Source: Mytilisepta virgata
Taxonomy: Eukaryota; Mollusca; Bivalvia; Mytilida; Mytilidae
Direction of reading: 5' to 3'
Length of the DNA stretch: 64,000 nt
NCBI GenBank assembly: GCA_028015205.1
Contig: CM051515.1
Coordinates: 13,348,001-13,412,000 of the forward strand
This document shows positions 24,180 through 36,230 of the stretch, in pieces (the stretch's first letter is position 1; each line of letters opens with the position of its first letter). The translations under genes were made by a program, and so were the position numbers. The notes under the pieces are model-generated. The model was not told where the DNA came from and did no database searches. It saw only the letters and a program-made list of their open reading frames with translations.

Positions 24180-25854
24180 CATGACACTTACATCAAAGCA
24201 GGTTATCTATAATATTAAATTTGCGGACTGAAATTTTTTAGCCGTTTTACCTCCGAGCCGACGATCGTCGGAAAGATTATATAATAATAAATAGTTAGTA
24301 CATTTAATATACTTTATAATTTCATATTGAATTGCTTTAATTAACGTAGCTTAATTTAATAAAACCAAAATATCCGTGATCCGAGTTCCGTGGTTGGTTC
24401 CCGTTCCGTTATGGTTCGATTATTATTTCTAAGCTTCTTCTTTTCTGTAACGTCCTCCTGTTTTTTTAGGAGCACATCACTTTGTGATTTAAGTGGGGCC
24501 TATTCACATGGGATAAGTATTTAGAATTCTAATTCGCATACGATTCCCTTATCAACTAAGTACGCGCAAAAGACTTTTACAACTGAAAAGGAACATTCAT
24601 ACATTTATGGGTGTACAGAATAGTATATGGATTTAATGGGGTGTGCTGGGGTAAATTAAATTAAATTAAGTTAAACTTAATCTTAATTTTAATTTCATTT
24701 AGCTCAACTTAAATATTTTAAGCAATCAATAAACATCTGGTACTAAGTTAAGATTATAAACACTAAGAAATTATACTCAACAGACACTTTTTTTAAAATT
24801 TTTATCTTTTATCTATGTATTTACCACTAATAAGCTATATTATTCCAATATAATTTTTTTATAAATTTTATTAGCAAATCTTTCTTAGTATTAGGTAAAA
24901 TATAACCTTAGAGGATAATTATGAAACAGGGGCCACCTAGTGTATTATAATTCATCACATACTTGCCATATAAAATTCGTTCCACCAAACCTCCTTTTAA
25001 TTCATTTGCGTATTTAATGACTCCATGACCTTGAACTTCGGTATTTGGACTTCAAATTAAATAGGCATCTTCTCTATAGTGAGACCACTTAAATGATGTC
25101 ATATTCTCCAGAAACCAATTTTTGACCAACACCCGAATAAATCGAATCAGAATACGATTTCGATTTCATCGCAACTGGTGGGGAAAAATCACAGGACATA
25201 CTAGACATCAGAGAGATGGAATCCATCTCTGTGTGCCCCGCCGTAAATAAATTGTGGTCAAAACTTTGTATCACAATCTTTACCAAAGAACATGGGGTTC
25301 CCAACTTCAAACCATTCTCAATTTATAGAGCGGACACGATATTTACCATAGGACATGGGGCTTCTCAAAATTGTTTTGTACCTTGACCATTGACCTACAG
25401 AAGCGTACATTGTGCTACACTCTCTGGTGCTAATGAATATCAATGCCAAGTATAAAGTATGAAATCATAAAGGTTCTCAAGATATAGGCGGGCACGATTT
25501 GCAACTGACGGACAGACTGGTCACCATGGGGCGACCGCCAACAAGTGGCGGAGCCCTAGCAGAAGATAACTGTAAATGGAAAGTAATTCATAGAAGATAA
25601 CTAAAATAATATTTTTCATTTTTTTCTGCGAGGCCTTCAAGCCATTAGACAACGCCATTGTGTAGAAGAAAATAACATGAAATCGTATTCATTATTTAAA
25701 TCATCGGATTTACATTCAGTTCTAATTCCTAACCGATTTTCTGATGCCCAACATGTTTTTTTTTCTTCACACAATATTTGTACGAAGCTGTATGATAACT
25801 CTAGGCATGACACAGCCAAATAAAATTGTGCTTGCAGTGTGGTTTCTGTCCAAT
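24180..25854. other. No supported gene; some repeat-like stretches
   Basis: AT-rich sequence. The part at about 25,090-25,560 (ending with GGGCGACCGCCAACAAGTGG) has the character of a dispersed repeat, but I see no second copy in the window. Frames at 25,089-25,310 and 25,637-25,933 lack support. Confidence 0.4.
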
Positions 25855-26320
25855 AACTAGAGGCTCTCAGGAGCCTGTGTCGCTCACCTGGACTATGTCC
25901 ATCTTGACTGGCAGTCTGGAACTTTGCTGTCAAGTTCCAACTGGCTCACTTGTTTTAAACAAGATCTTCAGTGTTTTTCCCCAATAAGATCTGTTTAACT
26001 ATGTTCCGCTCTGGCACCCATCAAAGAACCATTGCTGCTGCCAAGTTTTTGTTCCAGTTGGACAAGTGGTTTCAGACAATAAGATCTTTTAAGTAAATTT
26101 GCCATAGGGTCCTATGTTATGTTTTTCGGCTCTGGTGGCCAGCTTGGATGACGGGCAGGGTCATCAGGTAAGTCCGAGAATCACCTAAGGACCGTTCCAG
26201 CGACGTTTTGTTCCAATTGGCCTAGTGGTTTCAGACGAGATCTTGAAAAGAAAGTGTAGAACGACCAAATGGATGGCAGTAGCTCTCATGGCCCTTAGGG
26301 CCAAATGAGCCAAAAATCAG
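25855..26320 (+). mobile_element. GGTGAGCTAAAA-family repeat, short copy
   Basis: Starts AGAGGCTCTCAGGAGCCTG followed by CGCTCACCTGG, as at 23.3 kb. It ends GGCCAAATGAGCCAAAA, a drifted form of the family end. The interior has 'GGATGACGGG' and 'TTCCAATTGGCC' words shared with the 18.1-kb copy. Confidence 0.65.
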
Positions 26321-27620
26321 TAGATGAATTTCTGACAAATTACCAACCAGGTCAAGGAGAAAAATTCTGGAGGTCATAGGTTCCTTGCGTATTATTTGCA
26401 GGTAGGCGATTTGCCGCAGAATCAGTCTTTTGGGGGAATAAGCAAAAATAACAATGAACTCCGACGATCTTACCTTGCTGTTTATAGGTTGCAAACGGTT
26501 TTCTAACGTTACACAAACGGAAAAAAAAATTAACATGCTCTCTAACAAAACTGGACTTCTCTATATGCACTATGACCAGATAGCATGAAGTGTGGACAAA
26601 GAATTATTCTTCACCCAACAAAGTTTTGGAAACCATAATATACATCACTTCCAACCTTGAGACATGTGCCATATTACATGGAAAACAGAATACATGCATG
26701 TTGGACCTACAACCTAACTGGCCTCATTTCTTCTGTCTTTATAGAGGATAGTAGAAGGTTGACACACGTTACTACTCAAGCAAAAGGAAAAAAATCTCTT
26801 ATTGAATTTGCATAATAATAAATCTCTTTACACTTAACTCGTTTGCTTCTGTTCCAAAACGGAAATATTTTACCCAACAGCATGTAATTGTCACTTTAAA
26901 ATTCTTCAGTTCCTCAACCATGTTTGACAATTGAATATAGTGGAGTCTGCTATTAATTTGGTTATTCAATTCATTTATTGATTCGTAGCCTTTAGATTCC
27001 TATTTTGGCTAGTCCTCTGTTTCTTTGACAGTTAGCCATATAAAACTTAGCTTTCTTAGCTTTTTATTATACTTTTGTTTTAAATATATACTACTCGTAC
27101 AAAGTTGAGCATTACAAATTCAGTTTTTAATTCTCAATTTGAGAAAAAAATGGCAATCTAGTTTGGTTCGGTCAATATGCTGTATAGTAGCCGTCAGTTA
27201 TTGGTGGAGAACGTAGTATAACCCAGAGAAACCAATGACAAGAAAACTGACAAAACATGTCAATTAAGATTGGAGTCAAATACACTTCAACAGGAGCTTG
27301 ATTTGAACTAACTTTCGATAGACTAATGATCTATCTACGTATATCACTTGACCACCAACTCAAACTGTAGTCTGGAGAAACTTACTAAATCCATCTACAG
27401 ATTGATTTATAAAAACCAACAAGTCAAACAATTTGAAACAATGACTAAAGTAGCCACTTCTATATTAACATCAAAATGTAAAATGACATATTTTATTTTG
27501 TGTAAAATGGTATATTTACAATAAAAAGGATTTGTCCGACTTTCATCCTTTTTAAAACATGACTGATATTTAATGTAGTTATATATTAAACCCTTGTCAC
27601 AACACTTATTTTTTGCACTT
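26321..27620. other. No supported gene; decayed SINE near 27,180-27,350
   Basis: The 27,180-27,350 part keeps TATTGGTGGAGAACG, GTCAATTAAGATTGGAGTC and a head remnant ACAGGAGCTTGATTTGAAC, matching the SINE family above with many changes. The minus frames near 26,231-26,570 overlap each other and have no motif. Confidence 0.5.
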
Positions 27621-30600
27621 TCATCGATCGGATCCACTTTTTGATCTGCTTCTACTTCTTGATCTGGATCTTGAGGGTGACCTCTCATTTCCACCGTTGA
27701 CATTTTCATTGGGAGATCTACTTCTGGATCTGCTATGTGATTTAGACCTGCTTTTTGATCTTGATTTACTACGAGATTCACTCTTCTTAGAACTTCTCCT
27801 TCTCTTGTCATTGTCTCTACTGTGGGACCTTGACGACCTGCGTCTGCTTCGTGACCTACTTCTGGATCTCCTCCTCCTGTCACGTGATCTGGATCGTGAC
27901 CTGAAAAATTGATATTTTTAAACAATTACTCTGGTCACTTTTCTATCTACTGACCATCTTGGGTTTTTTGGTTTGTTATGTAGTATTGTTTTCAAATACA
28001 ATTTTTTTAAAGATATACTTTTGCTTCCTCCAACCCGACAAAACTGCTCTCGTGTCCCCTTTAGAAAATGTTTCAATTTCTAGATTAAAAGTTACCTACA
28101 ATAGAACAAGCTTACCGACTGGGAACAATAATAAAAATTCTCTTTGCTTATTGTATTATTTTCCTCCACTTAAAGTTTCTCATGTAAATGAACCCAACTT
28201 CAGTTTTTGCATCCATATTCCTCTGAAATATCTACTAATCTGTGAAGTTTCTCATTGAAAACAACCTCACTAAATATACCTGCCTATTTATCTATATAGA
28301 ACCAAGTTGTGTGACAACAAAGACAATAAACTGTAATGCTTACCTTCTTCTCCTCTTAGGGGAGGGGGATCGGTATCTTCCACCACCCCCGCCACTCCTG
28401 CCAGGTCTACGGAAACCATAGTAACGGTCATCAGGACAGTCTCTGGCCCAATGACCGGTTCTGTGGCATCTGTAGCATTCATCATATCCTTGTTGCTACA
28501 AAAACAAAACAATTCTATAAAATTTATCAATATAGTTTAATCCTCAATATCAAATCACAACAGGAAATTTTTACTCTCCATAAAGACATGTATCTGTTAA
28601 CTATTCCAATAACCTTATAATTCATCCTTTGGAACTGTATCAAAATTATTTTCTCCCATTATAGCCAAAGCCAAAATGTATTGAAAGCCAACTATCCTTT
28701 CAACTGCTTTTACTTTTGAATGTTGCTATTACATAATTATTCACTAAAATGCACAAGGGGGATACTCTTTAGTTTCCACAATTTTATAATAAAATTTGGA
28801 AAGAATGTAAGTGATACTAAGTCACAACCTTGGAAGACTGGAACAATTTGCCTGACCCCATTTAACCGTGTCTTTTGAGAGACAAGATCACTTACCCGAC
28901 TGACAATAGGACGTCTTGGGCTTCCTTTAGACCATTCTACAATGATACTAGAACCACAAATATCTCTTCCATTTTCATACTTTATAGCATCCTGAAATGA
29001 ATAATAAGCTCCAATGTTCAAAATCAGATACTGAAAAATCACTAACCCCCACATTTTTGTTGACAGAAATTTTCTGAAATAAACCAATTTTAATTATTTA
29101 ATCTATCCCTGAATTTCATTTTCTATTGTAGAACTCAAAAGTGAAATTGATATATACATACAGAAATGCAGTTTCTCAAATAATTCAAAAATCAAAACCA
29201 TTCTGAAAGGAAAATTTTTTTCTGACCAGTATAGATAGACAATGATAATTAATGAAATTCATAGAAACAAAAACAAAATTAAAAATAAAGAGTTTGCCTG
29301 TTTCCTTTTAAGTTGCTATATGAAATACTTTAAACAAACAAATACAAATTTCCTTCAAAGCTAATGCAACATCCAAATTTCAAAGAAATCTGAGAGTGAA
29401 TACCCAATCCATTCTGACTCAAATCACAACAATCTAACTTTACACAATTTTTTTTTTATCTTTCATAGTAATGAGTCAACATACATTATAAAATAAATTT
29501 TACACCTTAAAATGAATTACCGATTTAAATTATTTTTAATTTTAAATAATTAAAAAGCACTTTATAAAATTTAAATGCAACCTTTTTTAGAAATATTAAA
29601 AGTTGAAGAGCTGAGCAGATAGATGTGTTTGACATATCACTGTATTTCATACATGGCGCAAGCAAATTTTCCCTCAATGGAAAAATAAAACTTCCCAATT
29701 AACACTCACAGTATCCATACAAACACATCTATTTTGAGTACATTCAGACAGAAAGATAAAAGTTTATAATACAATAATGTGTGACATACTGTTTAAAACC
29801 TGGAACTGGATACCACTGAGGGCATGACCTTGGTATGGTCAACCTGATTGGATGGTAAGTGTCTGACATTTGGTACGATCTACCTGATTGGATGGTTTGT
29901 TTTCTGACCATGGATTGGTCAACCTGATTGCATGGTTAATCTTGACAATGGTGTGGTCGACGTGTATGCAATAAATGGTTTTGCTGGGACTTAAACAAAT
30001 ATTAAGCTCCCTCAATGGAGGAGCTGAGCATTTTCAGTGGCACTAATGGAAGGCATATTGGTCTTCCTTTGATGTTCAATTTAAACATGGAAGGCATTTG
30101 GTCTTCCTTGGAAATATCTAACAATGGAATTATTTGGTCTGCCTGGTTTGGCATGTCTGGGCAGGGTAGAAGTCGACTCTGTTCATGGCCGCATGGCAAG
30201 GACACACTGCTAATGTTTTCAAAAATTAGTATCAGTTACAGTCATCACAAATTATTTTTTCCATTTGTTTTAAAAAAAAAATTAAAATCCATGCATATAC
30301 ATGACCTGTTCAATTTGAGAAAAAAAATTGTGTAAAGTACAATAAAATATTCTACTTTTAAAAAAACACTGAAAATTTGAAAATTTTCACAAATTCAGTT
30401 TGAAATGTATGGACATGGTTTCATTATTCTGTGAAATTTAAAGCTTTCATTAAATTTATTAATCTTTTGTTTTCTTAACTTCTAAAATTTCACACAGTTC
30501 ATGTATATAGATGGAAGCTGTATAGTGTTTTTTTTTCACTACATATTTGTATCCAGCTTTTCTTGTACCTTTTGAGTGTACTTAAGTTTCTATTTAGACA

Positions 30601-33600
30601 TCATGATCTGGACATGTACCACTTCTATAAACTAAACTGAATTTTACAAATGATGCTAAATTTCTAAAATTCTGAATGTTTACAATCTGACATTTACAAT
30701 GATTAATTCGAAGATTTGTAATTTTAGTGGAAAATTAACAATTTAATAAGTTTTGTAGGTATCTTACTATACAGAATCTTTACCACATAAAATATTTTAA
30801 AGTCTGTTTTAGCATTCTTTTTCAGCAATTCAACTATGTCTACAACTTAGAATTTTTGCTCTAATTTTACCAAAAAAGTGCATCAAAATGCTAAAACAGC
30901 TTTCCATATGTATTATAAAGAAAATTACCTCTGCATCTCTACGGTCTTCATAGTCAACAAACCCATAAGCTAAAATACAACATAAACTGAATTCCATTTA
31001 AAACAAAAAGTCAACTTGTGAGTTAATTCAATGCCTTTCATAATATAAATAGGACATGTTTCTTGTCAAACTTTGAACAATCAATTTGGACAGTTCCCAA
31101 CAAAGAAAATTTCTATATATTAGCACTCTATAATGCATAAATGCATAATGTACCGTCTTTCTTCTCAATACAAAATCTTTTATTTTTTTTCATAATTCTT
31201 TGACATATTACTTCATATATACAGGTACAACAAAAACTGATCTTTTATTATCAAAAGCAATTCCTCTCCTCCAACAAACTGTATCGTCGAGAACACACTA
31301 CAAAATTTGGATATGAAATTTCAATTTAAATTGATGTTCATGCATACTCATTATCCAAATGTTAATACTCCAATATATTATGTTAAATGAAAGGGACATT
31401 ATACAGAAAACATCTTACCCATTTCAGCACCTGCAACAAAAAAAGAAAAGAATTAAACAGCATGTTTACTAGTGAGATGCAATCTTTAAAATGCACATTT
31501 CAACAAAACTAATAAAAATATAACATTTTTTTAATTAACGAGATATGAATGATTAAGGTGAAAAGGCAAGTTCCTTTCAAAAAAGTTAAATATTAAAACA
31601 TGATTAAGACAGTATTTCCACTACATGTAAATTTGTATGAAATACTAGAATACTGTGATGTGATCATCACAAAGGGCCCCACTGCATATATATATATATT
31701 GTTGTAGAGAACAGAAAAAATATTTCAAGTGACTGATAGAGCATCGTCAATATACAACTTCCACATATCGTTAAAATGGCTAAAAAATTGTAGAATCTAG
31801 AGCACTAACAAGATGTTGATAGGGAAAAAATGGCATCAAGGGTAGTTATTCTCATAAAAATTATTATTCAAGAGCCCTCTCAAACTTATCATGGTATCAT
31901 CAATATATGTCTTCAATATTAAGTTGGTTAAAGCCTGTTAAGCAATGTAGAATTGAGAGTGCTAACAAGAAGTTGATACAGAAAAACTAAGTCAACCTCC
32001 CACAAAAAGTATCCTATAGCACTCGTTTTTTAACTAGGTCAAGGTATTGTCCATATACAGCTTCCATATAAATTCGGTTGAAATCCGTTGAGAAATGTAG
32101 AATTGAGAGCGCAAAAAGGATTGTTGATGGACACACGGACACACGCAGTGAAAACTATAGGGTCCCCCATCTCTGATGCCGGACCCTAATAAACGCATCA
32201 CAATGGTTAATGATGAAACTTTTCTTGATAAAACCTCATGTCATATAGGATAATTCTTTGTAATATCAGATGTAGACCAAATGATTCCAACTCGAAAATC
32301 AGAATTTTCTATTTTTTTTCCATATGCGATTTTAGAGACAGAAAGGACCTATGGTTAAAAATAGTAGGTCCCAGTCATTTTGTATGCACTGGAATATCTC
32401 CAGTCCAATAGCTTCCTCTGGCTTTATTTTGCTTTCTGTGCATAGATCACTTATATTTCTGCCCTCCACTGCATGTTTTCATGTTCAGCCACAGCATTTG
32501 ATATATATTTAAATACAAGTAAATACTGACAAATCAAAAATTATGGTATTTAACTCAAATGGTAAAACATTTTTAAAACATTTTACATTTAATGACAAAC
32601 TCCTTGAAACTGTTACAAGTTATTGCTACTTGGGTATAACTTTAAAGTATAATGGTAACTTTTGCCTTGCTGTAGACAGTCTTATGGAAAAGGCCAGAAA
32701 GGCATATTTTAAAATTAAGAAAACAATTGGTCTTAATAATGCATGTAAACTTTTAGAAAAACTTTTTGATAGTCTAGTTACCCCCATCCTTTTATATGGA
32801 TGTGAAGTATGGGGTATTGACTTCAAATTTAAAGATTCTGATTCCTTTGAAAAATTACATATAAAATTCATAAAAGAAATCTTAGGAGTTCACTGCAGAG
32901 CATCAAATGATGCATGCCGTGCTGAACTCAACAGAGTACCACTTAAAAACAAGATAATATTTTCATCAATTAATTTTCTTCAGCATATTATCTCATCTGA
33001 ACACTCATTAATAAATAATGTATTTAAAAAAATACAAAATTCAAGCCCTTGGTTTAAAAAAATTAAAAATATCTTAGATGATCTGGGAATGTCATTTATA
33101 GCAAATAATTTAAACTTTTTAAAGAGCAATTTAAACCAAATAAAACAAAGAATAAATGACCAATGTTTTCAAAATCAACAATCAAATATAAATAAATCAG
33201 AAAAATTAGATTTCTTCAGAAAAGTCTACAGCACAGGCAAGAGGGCACCATATGTAGATATTTTGCAGAACAGAAATGATAGAGCTGCAATATGTAAGAT
33301 ACGAATAAGCTCTCATATATTAATGATTGAAAGAGGAAGACATCTCCAAATTCCCAAAAATTTAAGACTCTGTAATATGTGCAATTCTGGCCAGATTGAA
33401 GATGAAAATCACTTTTTATTTCATTGTTCAAAATATAAACAATTAAGAGAAACTTTTCATAATAAGGTATTAAACATTTTTCAAACTAAAAAGCATATTT
33501 ATTTCAAAAAGGTATCGGACATTAACTTTCTCTTAAATAACACTTCATATACAATACTAAAATTAACTTCCTCTTTCATATCTGATGGATTAAATATGAA

Positions 33601-34490
33601 AAAAAACTAAGTTAATCTTCCTGTTTTATTCATATTATGATTATACTATAACTGTTATAAAGGTTATTGCAAATATAATGCATGTCAAACAAATAAATTT
33701 TATAACATATATATATAAGTATATACATATTAATTATTATGTATTAATTATGTCACTTTATGTATACATTTTCAAAATAGGCCTTAACCATCTATTGTAG
33801 TTGAGTTTGAGCTAATAAAAATTATATTATTATATTATATTTTGTTCCATTTTATAGTTCCCATTGACTTTGCATTATACAGCTAAAAATGGCCATCTTA
33901 AACCATGTGATCAACCAAAATTACAAATGCGGACCGATGACTGTTAAATTTCATTTCGTGCACATTCATTTTTTCTGTGTTGGGTGAAAATACTATTTTT
34001 GTCTATTCGACTGACATCACAAAGGGAATCACTCTGTATTACATGGGTTACCTAGTCATTGAGGTTTTTTCTTTCTTAGAGTGAAAAAAATTGCAGTCAA
34101 CCCTTTAACTGTCGGTATATGCCACATAGTGACATACACAAATTATTGTAGCAGTGGGCAAGATATATTTTTCTTACAAAACGTGATTGAATACATGGCT
34201 ACTTGCATCTAACAGCTATGTCAACGGCCAAATTAAACGGTACTTGAATTGTGAAAATATCATTTCAGATAAATACAAACATCGTTATAAATTATTCGAA
34301 TTTCAATCTGGTCGCCATTTTGAATATCATTATAGAGCGTTTTTCCTTTATTTTGTATTGTACTTTTACCATATTTGACTTCACATCTTGTCATTCGGCC
34401 ATAAGGTTCAAAAACATCTTCCATATCTCGAACTCTTGTAGATTTACTTAATCTACCAATAAACAACTGTCCTTCAGCACGCCGCGACAT
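27621..34490 (-). CDS. SR splicing factor with RRM, CCHC zinc knuckle and RS tail (6 exons)
   Basis: Exons in order: 34,490-34,370, 31,430-31,419 (12 nt), 30,969-30,929, 28,991-28,896, 28,495-28,344 and 27,900-27,621, all GT-AG and phase-consistent, 233 aa. The RRM is at about residues 8-80, with RNP2 QLFIGRL at 8-14 and RNP1-like AYGFVDY at 45-51. A CCHC knuckle (C97, C100, H105, C110; CYRCHRTGHWARDC) follows, then a Gly-rich patch and a tail of about 95 residues dominated by RS and SR dipeptides. Such proteins bind pre-mRNA through the RRM and knuckle and recruit spliceosome parts through the RS tail, in the nucleus. RRM plus knuckle plus RS is the layout of SRSF7; the knuckle GHWARDC also recalls plant RS2Z proteins. 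I cannot pick an orthologue. ATG 34,490 begins MSRRAEGQ and is the first Met before the RRM. Frames at 27,407-27,925 and 28,288-28,530 are out-of-frame shadows. Confidence 0.9.
29818..29965. repeat. Degenerate tandem repeat of about 50 bp in an SR gene intron
   Basis: About three units of the form TGGTCAACCTGATTGGATGG, spaced about 50 bp, in the intron between exons 4 and 5 (28,992-30,928). Confidence 0.7.
31419..31430 (-). other. 12-nt microexon of the SR gene
   Basis: On the minus strand TTGTTGCAG precedes GTGCTGAAATGG, which is followed by GTAAGATG. Both flanking introns are phase 1, so including or skipping it keeps the frame. Inclusion adds four residues (GAEM) between RRM strands 2 and 3. 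Skipping gives KYAYGFVDY, the spacing usual in SRSF4/5/6-type RRMs. Confidence 0.7.
31680..32190 (+). repeat. Repeat with three internal units, ending CCGGACCCTAATAA
   Basis: Three similar blocks near 31,735, 31,890 and 32,040 each contain a form of GTAGAATTGAGAGC, TTGATAC/GATGG and CAATATACAACTTCCA. The element ends with GGACACACGGACACACGC and CCGGACCCTAATAA. It lies in the first intron of the SR gene, just upstream of the LINE fragment. Confidence 0.6.
32530..33840 (+). mobile_element. 5'-truncated LINE, C-terminal part of its reverse-transcriptase polyprotein
   Basis: An open frame of 355 codons (32,543-33,610) encodes the region after the reverse-transcriptase core: YCYLGITL, then SLVTPILLYGCEVWG (the thumb-region signature of non-LTR RTs) and a zinc-binding tail with CNMCNSG followed by HFLFHCSKY. 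The catalytic FADD motif and the endonuclease are absent. Upstream sequence has a frame change after TTTAAATACAAGTAAATAC, so it is 5' truncated. The 3' end has an ATTATATTATATTATATT-like tail near 33,820-33,840. It lies in SR gene intron 1, antisense to that gene. The long frame suggests a fairly young copy. Clade (CR1/L2-like or related) is not certain. Confidence 0.8.
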
Positions 34491-34765
34491 TGTCCTTCGT
34501 GGTTCTCTGTTCAAGTGCCCGGATGAGATCGAAACTTCCGGTTCCCAGGCGGTTTTATGTAATTCCGGATAAAGTTTAAAGGCGGGTTTTTCAAATGTAA
34601 AATGTCTACGTTTTAGTATAGTAATGAAGGTTATTTTGAAGGAATTTATCAATGTGTAAACTCGGGCGATTCACTCACAAACTAAATAAAGTCCGAAGGC
34701 CGATAACATATATAACAACTCTGAATTTAAAAATAACATGTATTTACTCATAATACTATAGTATT

Positions 34766-34894
34766 ATTGCGTAAGGTTTTCCATATTGGCTTAGTTATTG
34801 GTCCGAGGCAAGCCATATTGGAATGAGGCGAGGCCAAAGTCCAATATGGCCAATTGGACCAATAACTAAGCCAATATGGAAAACCTTGCGCAAT
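34766..34894. repeat. Long hairpin upstream of the SR gene
   Basis: Arms 34,766-34,804 and 34,857-34,894 pair along about 39 bases with one mismatch; the arm core is GCCAATATGGAAAACC. The loop contains a further 11-bp inverted pair (GCCATATTGGA and TCCAATATGGC). It is about 280 bp 5' of the SR start codon. It could be a small foldback element or part of the promoter region. Confidence 0.85.
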
Positions 34895-34904
34895 TATACC
34901 TTTA

Positions 34905-35030
34905 TTGACTAACCAGTCCAATATGTCATATTGACTAGGCCAATATGATCCTTTATTGACTAACCAGTCCAATACGTCATATTGACTAGTCAATACGGCA
35001 TATTGGACGTGTATGTGTCGTATTGGCGTA
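34905..35030. repeat. 51-bp direct repeats with GTCCAATA words
   Basis: TTTATTGACTAACCAGTCCA occurs twice, about 51 bp apart, each followed by ATA(T/C)GTCATATTGACTA. Further GTCATATTGG-like words follow to 35,030. Together with the adjacent hairpin it forms an unusual patch of about 270 bp. The minus frame at 34,748-35,095 is repeat sequence. Confidence 0.8.
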
Positions 35031-35439
35031 CTTTGACATTTCATCACATGTTGTATTGTTTTGACAGGTTTTATCATATTTAGGCTTATATTCAACCAAG
35101 ATGGAGACCAAAGCCAAACTTATTTTAACACATGTCCTTAAGTATTATCAAATTCATTTAAAAGTCTTGTTTGAAGCCACGTATATTCGACTATATGGTC
35201 GAGTGGCACCTTGATAGTAAACATTTTATTATGAGTAAATATATGGTATATTAGTATACATAAGTTACAAATAAATGGTAAACATTAGAAAACAGATATT
35301 TATGCTAATTGGGAAGGGGGAGGGGGAATGAGGGTCCAAGACAGGGTCCTGTCCTCAAGCACCTGTGTATGAAAAGAAGTCTTCGCATACGGATGAATTC
35401 GGGTGGTTTTGTGCAAGTAAAGCTTTGACTGATTCTTAG

Positions 35440-36230
35440 TTCACCTGACCAATAGGGCATTTCTACGAGCTATTGCTACCACTTTGCGTCCGTCGTCGTC
35501 GCCTTAAACTTTCCTTTTAAGATCTTCTCCTCTGAAACTACAGGGTAAGTTGGACCAAACTTTGGTGAAATAGTTCTTGGGTGGCCCCTTCCAAAATCGT
35601 AAAAGGCGACACCAACTCTTAACCACAACGACTGCTGTAACTTAAAATAAAAAGGGGAATGAAATTTAAAAATCTTATATGAAATTGAATTGCCAATTTC
35701 AACGACACCAGATCACCCCGGACTGTCAACCAAGAAGGCTGCAACAGCAAAACTTTAATTAGACATAGGACCCTATCCGTGGAAAATTCATTTAAAACTC
35801 TTCTTGTCTGAAAGTAATGTGCTAATTGTAACTGGACTGGCAGCAATGGTCATTAGACACGGTCCTCTTTTAGACTTGTGCTAATTGTAACTAGACTTGG
35901 CAGCAATGTCATTAAGCATGGTCCTCTTTTACACTTGCATCCAATAACCTAGACTGTCAACCAAGATGGAGACCAAGGCCAAACTTATTTTAACACATGT
36001 CCTTAAGTATTATCAAATTCATTTAAAAATCTTGTTTGAAGCCACGTACTGAGCCAATTGGATCAAAGGTCTTCTTCTTTCGTAATTGTGTCTGATAACA
36101 TGGAATACTATCCAAGATGGTCACCACAGAAGATCTTATTTTATAAGGACATATGAGAAAAAAATTACTTTAAAACCTACTTAAATTGTTTGAAACAAAT
36201 GGGGCAGCTGATCCAATATCAAACGTACAT
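35440..36230 (-). mobile_element. GGTGAGCTAAAA-family repeat, inverted copy
   Basis: Starts TTCACCTGACCAATAGGGC, then GCGTCCGTCGTCGTCGCC, the complement of the end seen near 24.1 kb. Later parts repeat AACCAAGATGGAGACCAAAG-like sequence at 35,096 and 35,958, so about 100 bp of this element also occurs at 35,095-35,200. Confidence 0.6.

Noticed and set aside
27613..27912. A 99-codon plus frame rich in Leu and Asp
   Set aside because: It is the antisense shadow of the RS tail.
27407..27925. A 172-codon minus frame over the RS tail
   Set aside because: It is out of frame with the RRM-knuckle exons. The correct frame, set by the phase of exon 6, gives RS dipeptides and stops at 27,621.
28288..28530. 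An 80-codon minus frame over the zinc-knuckle exon
   Set aside because: The knuckle CYRCHRTGHWARDC is in another frame, and this frame runs through the acceptor at 28,496.
32626..32871. Minus frames over the LINE
   Set aside because: Shadows of the LINE reading frame on the plus strand.
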